NCBI RefSeq assembly: GCF_900105165.1
Contig: NZ_LT629740.1
Span: 682,001-746,000 of the forward strand
DNA: 64,000 nucleotides
Reading direction: 5' to 3'
Source: Mucilaginibacter mallensis
GTDB lineage: Bacteria; Bacteroidota; Bacteroidia; Sphingobacteriales; Sphingobacteriaceae
The position numbers and the translations under genes are program-made. This document shows, one piece after another, positions 61,587-64,000 of the stretch (the stretch's first letter is position 1; every line of letters starts with the position of its first letter). The notes beneath the pieces are model-generated. The model was not told where the DNA came from. It searched no databases and saw only the letters and a program-made list of their open reading frames with translations.

Positions 61587-63122
61587 ATGGCTTCCGCAGG
61601 AAAAGAAACAACCAGGCAAAAGATGATAAACTTTATGTACCTGGTACTATTAGCAATGCTGGCCCTGAATATATCAGAAACAATTTTAGATGCGTTTAAA
61701 ACCATAAACGATAGTCTTACTGCTACGGCAGATAACGTTGATAATTCAATACAGCAACAATTTACCGCTTTTGAGCAAACCCGTTTAAAGGAATCGCCGG
61801 AGCGTGCCAGGCCTATTTATGCAAGGGCTAAGGAGGCGCAAAGGATAAGCCGTGAACTGGATGGCTTTATAAAAGCTATAAAAACCGAACTGGTGAGCCA
61901 AACGCGCGGCTATGATGCCCAAACCGGCGACCTGGTAGAACGCGATAACGTTGATATTGGTTATGATATAATGATCAATAGAAAAAGGGCCCGGGCCTTA
62001 AAGCAAAAAATAAATGATACGCGTAGCCAGTTGCTCGCTGTGCTTGGTAAGGACGACAGTCGCAACATATCATTCACTCTTAATGCCAATGACCCGGTTA
62101 AGCGTAATGTAAATGCACGCAACTGGGAGGAGTTAAACTTTGGCGAGGGTGTGCCGTTAACCGCCACATTTACCATTTTATCGCGCATACAGGCCGATAA
62201 TATGAATGCGGAAGCAGAGGTTGTAAAAAAAATCCTCGGCAAAATGGACCAGGCTGTGGTAAACCTTGATAAGTTTGAGGCGGTTGCAGTGGCTCCGACC
62301 TCTTATGTTATACAAGGCCAGCCTTATACAGCGCAGCTTTTTTTAACTGCTTATGATTCAAAGTCGAGCCCGGTTATGCAGGTGGGCGGTAGCTCCATCA
62401 ATGTTGTTGATGGCAAAGGTGTGTATAATGCATCAACCTCCCGTGAAGGCGTGTACAGCTGGCGTGGTACCATCAATGTAAAACAAACCGATGGCACCAT
62501 TAAAACTTATATCACACCCGAGCAGCAATATATTGTGTCGCGCCCGTCGGCAGTAGTATCGCCGGATAAGATGAATGTATTTTATATCGGCGTTGATAAC
62601 CCTGTGTCGGTATCAGTGCCGGGCATCCCTTCAAGAAACATCAGGATAGGTATATCAGCAGGCTCATTAAGCGGAACTAACGGCAAGTACATGGTAAAGG
62701 TAAATAGCCCCGGTACGGTTAACGTAAGCGTATCGGCTGAAATAACAAAAGGCAAAACCGAGCTGCTGAGTCGTACATTGTTCAGGGCGAAAAGAATACC
62801 CGACCCTATTGCCAAGTTTTCAGGCAGATCAGGCGGAAATGTACCTACTGTGGCGCTAAAAGCACAGGATGCCATTTTTGCATCGCTGGATAATTTTGAT
62901 TTTGATGCAAAATTCAGGATAACCCGTTTTAGCCTCATCATTGCCAACCCGCGCGAAACAGCATCCATACAAGTTACATCCGGCAATCAGCTTAGTCCGG
63001 AGATGCATGCCTCATTAGGAGAGATAAAACCCGGTTCTCACGTTATTTTTGATAATATAATAGCCGTCGGGCCTGATGGTTCTTCCAGGCAACTGGCACC
63101 GGTAGCCTTGACTGCTAACTAA
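61587..63122 (+). CDS. gldM: GldM-like type IX secretion motor shaft
   Basis: 511 residues. A short cytoplasmic start with a conserved arginine (KETTRQKMINFMYLV) is followed by a single transmembrane helix (MYLVLLAMLALNISETIL). The large periplasmic part has an N-terminal helical domain (DNVDNSIQQQFTAFEQTRL) and several beta domains (YVIQGQPYTAQLFLTAY, MNVFYIGVDNPVSVSVPG), as in GldM/PorM, whose dimer spans the periplasm and touches the GldK/N ring. Length matches the family (~515). Last gene of the operon; followed by MITE copy D and a terminator. Confidence 0.94.
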   Translation: MASAGKETTRQKMINFMYLVLLAMLALNISETILDAFKTINDSLTATADNVDNSIQQQFTAFEQTRLKESPERARPIYARAKEAQRISRELDGFIKAIKTELVSQTRGYDAQTGDLVERDNVDIGYDIMINRKRARALKQKINDTRSQLLAVLGKDDSRNISFTLNANDPVKRNVNARNWEELNFGEGVPLTATFTILSRIQADNMNAEAEVVKKILGKMDQAVVNLDKFEAVAVAPTSYVIQGQPYTAQLFLTAYDSKSSPVMQVGGSSINVVDGKGVYNASTSREGVYSWRGTINVKQTDGTIKTYITPEQQYIVSRPSAVVSPDKMNVFYIGVDNPVSVSVPGIPSRNIRIGISAGSLSGTNGKYMVKVNSPGTVNVSVSAEITKGKTELLSRTLFRAKRIPDPIAKFSGRSGGNVPTVALKAQDAIFASLDNFDFDAKFRITRFSLIIANPRETASIQVTSGNQLSPEMHASLGEIKPGSHVIFDNIIAVGPDGSSRQLAPVALTAN

Positions 63123-63142
63123 ATCTATTTCGAAAGCCAAGA

Positions 63143-63328
63143 CCATGGGTGGGTGTTCGGAAGATTGTATTTTCGTTTTTAATTCCCTCCCCACGGGGGG
63201 GTGCGGTTGGTGGTGAAGTAGCAGGGAGGGGTTTAGCCATCAAATAGTCTGCTAAACCCACCCTTTCCCGCCCCAAGGCAGGAATCGTAAAAGACCAATG
63301 CTTGCTTTTTATCTTCAGAACACCGATG
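63143..63328 (+). mobile_element. MITE-like element, copy D (G/C-rich core)
   Basis: Core as in copies A-C (TTCCCTCCCCACGGGG, GAAGTAGCAGGGAGGGG, CCGCCCCAAGGCAGGAATCG). The left end contains GGTGTTCGGAAGAT, with a few extra bases before it; the right end is ATCTTCAGAACACCGATG. Direct repeats AAGCCAAGA / AAGCCAAGG (63134-63142, 63329-63337; 8 of 9) flank it. Confidence 0.75.
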
Positions 63329-63368
63329 AAGCCAAGGCAGGCAATTACATTCCTGATAATCGCCTCAA

Positions 63369-63401
63369 TTAAAAGGATGGTATTGGATACCATCCTTTTA
63401 A
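63369..63401. terminator. Terminator hairpin after the T9SS operon
   Basis: A perfect 15-bp stem TTAAAAGGATGGTAT / ATACCATCCTTTTAA with a 3-base loop; the right arm ends in TTTT. It lies 247 bases after gldM, with MITE copy D in between. The gap continues to 63561 as AT-rich DNA with no further feature. Confidence 0.75.
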
Positions 63402-63561
63402 AATAACCTTAACCTGCCATTTTCACTTTAGAACATAGCAAGCCGCAGCATCAATTATATCGATACAAACTAATTTGCTAAACCGGTTTTATAATTTAAA
63501 ATTTATTTATAGATTTACCCTCTATAAACCAAAATGCGCCTCAATTAAGGCTTCAACCATA

Positions 63562-64000
63562 ATGAAATACCTGTACATCGCAACCCTTACTTTTTTTAGT
63601 TTGTTTTATGCTGGCAATACCTTTTCTCAGTCTGTTGCCGCTTTAGATGCCAGTCGCCCCTGGAATTCCGGCTGGATAGCCGCACCTTTCGACCCCGGGG
63701 TTGAATATGGAGTATATTACTTCCGCAAAAGTCTTGATCTGGCTGCAAAGCCTGCTTCATTCCTTATCCATGTATCGGCAGATAACCGTTATAAGCTATA
63801 TGTAAACGGCACGTTGGTTTCCCTCGGCCCGGCACGCGGCGATACCTATTATTGGAACTATGAAACAGTAGATATTGCACCTTATCTCACCGCGGGTAAA
63901 AATACAGTAGCAGCTTTGGTTTTTAACGAAGCACAGTTCCGTCCCGAGGCACAGATTTCTGTACGCACGGCATTTATCATACAAGGAAATTCCTCCAGTG
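63562..64000 (+). CDS. GH78 alpha-L-rhamnosidase, N-terminal part (runs off the window)
   Basis: 146 residues are visible and the frame is open to the last base. A signal peptide (MKYLYIATLTFFSLFYAG, cleavage near FSQS) is followed by the N-terminal domain typical of bacterial alpha-L-rhamnosidases: WNSGWIAAPFD, YYFRKSLDL, VSADNRYKLYVNGTLVSLGP with ARGDTYYWNYETVDIAPYL, then AGKNTVAALVFNEAQ. This lectin-like jelly roll precedes the GH78 catalytic barrel, which must lie beyond 64000. The enzyme would release L-rhamnose from pectin or plant glycosides. The catalytic part is not seen, so a GH2-like or GH106-type protein with the same domain is a minor possibility. Confidence 0.82.
   Translation, partial: MKYLYIATLTFFSLFYAGNTFSQSVAALDASRPWNSGWIAAPFDPGVEYGVYYFRKSLDLAAKPASFLIHVSADNRYKLYVNGTLVSLGPARGDTYYWNYETVDIAPYLTAGKNTVAALVFNEAQFRPEAQISVRTAFIIQGNSSS

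Overview
The window looks like a chromosomal stretch from a plant- or soil-associated member of the Bacteroidota, most likely Sphingobacteriaceae (Mucilaginibacter or Pedobacter-like). This rests on three complete SusC/SusD pairs plus a fragment of a fourth, a GldK/L/M/N type IX secretion module, lipoproteins with Bacteroidota-style lipoboxes, several TAnnTTTG promoter -7 boxes and weak Shine-Dalgarno signals. I saw no rRNA, tRNA, CRISPR array or phage genes. The species is inferred from gene content only.

Region 1 (1-26.8 kb) starts with the tail of a SusD gene and a large FG-GAP/ASPIC lipoprotein. A GH127 beta-L-arabinofuranosidase then faces away from a SusC/SusD pair. Directly behind that pair is a complete trans-4-hydroxy-L-proline to 2-oxoglutarate pathway: DapA-type deaminase, 2-oxoglutarate-semialdehyde dehydrogenase, hydroxyproline 2-epimerase and FAD D-hydroxyproline oxidase. 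An AraC regulator, a DUF885 metallopeptidase, an APC amino-acid permease, a GH27 alpha-galactosidase and a DPP IV-like S9 peptidase follow. GH127 enzymes remove beta-L-Araf from hydroxyproline, GH27 removes alpha-Gal (serine-linked in extensin) and S9B enzymes cut after X-Pro. I read the region as a candidate locus for eating plant hydroxyproline-rich glycoproteins down to their hydroxyproline.

Region 2 (27-40.4 kb) has a five-domain GH43 protein facing away from a DUF5695 predicted glycosidase. A second SusC/SusD pair follows, with a fasciclin-like and a DUF5007-like surface lipoprotein.

Region 3 (40.5-54.2 kb) is a LacI-controlled locus: LacI regulator, third SusC/SusD pair, GH89 alpha-N-acetylglucosaminidase, an HGSNAT-like membrane acetyltransferase, an atypical GH28, a Na+/solute symporter and a myo-inositol oxygenase. 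Two near-identical palindromic LacI-type operators lie in front of SusC and in front of the symporter. The enzyme set fits the GlcN(Ac)-GlcA-inositol headgroup of plant glycosyl inositol phosphoceramides. A GH92 alpha-mannosidase follows at 54.9 kb.

Region 4 (57.8-63.1 kb) encodes a reordered type IX secretion module: gldK, gldN, a small outer-membrane barrel, gldL, gldM. The window ends inside a GH78 alpha-L-rhamnosidase gene.

Intergenic gaps carry a family of about 145-190 bp elements. They have inverted ends (CATARGTGTTCGGAA), 9-bp target duplications and at least two unrelated cores. One copy sits inside another repeat, and one lies inside a 670-bp segment bounded by 23-bp inverted repeats that also holds a SnoaL-like gene.
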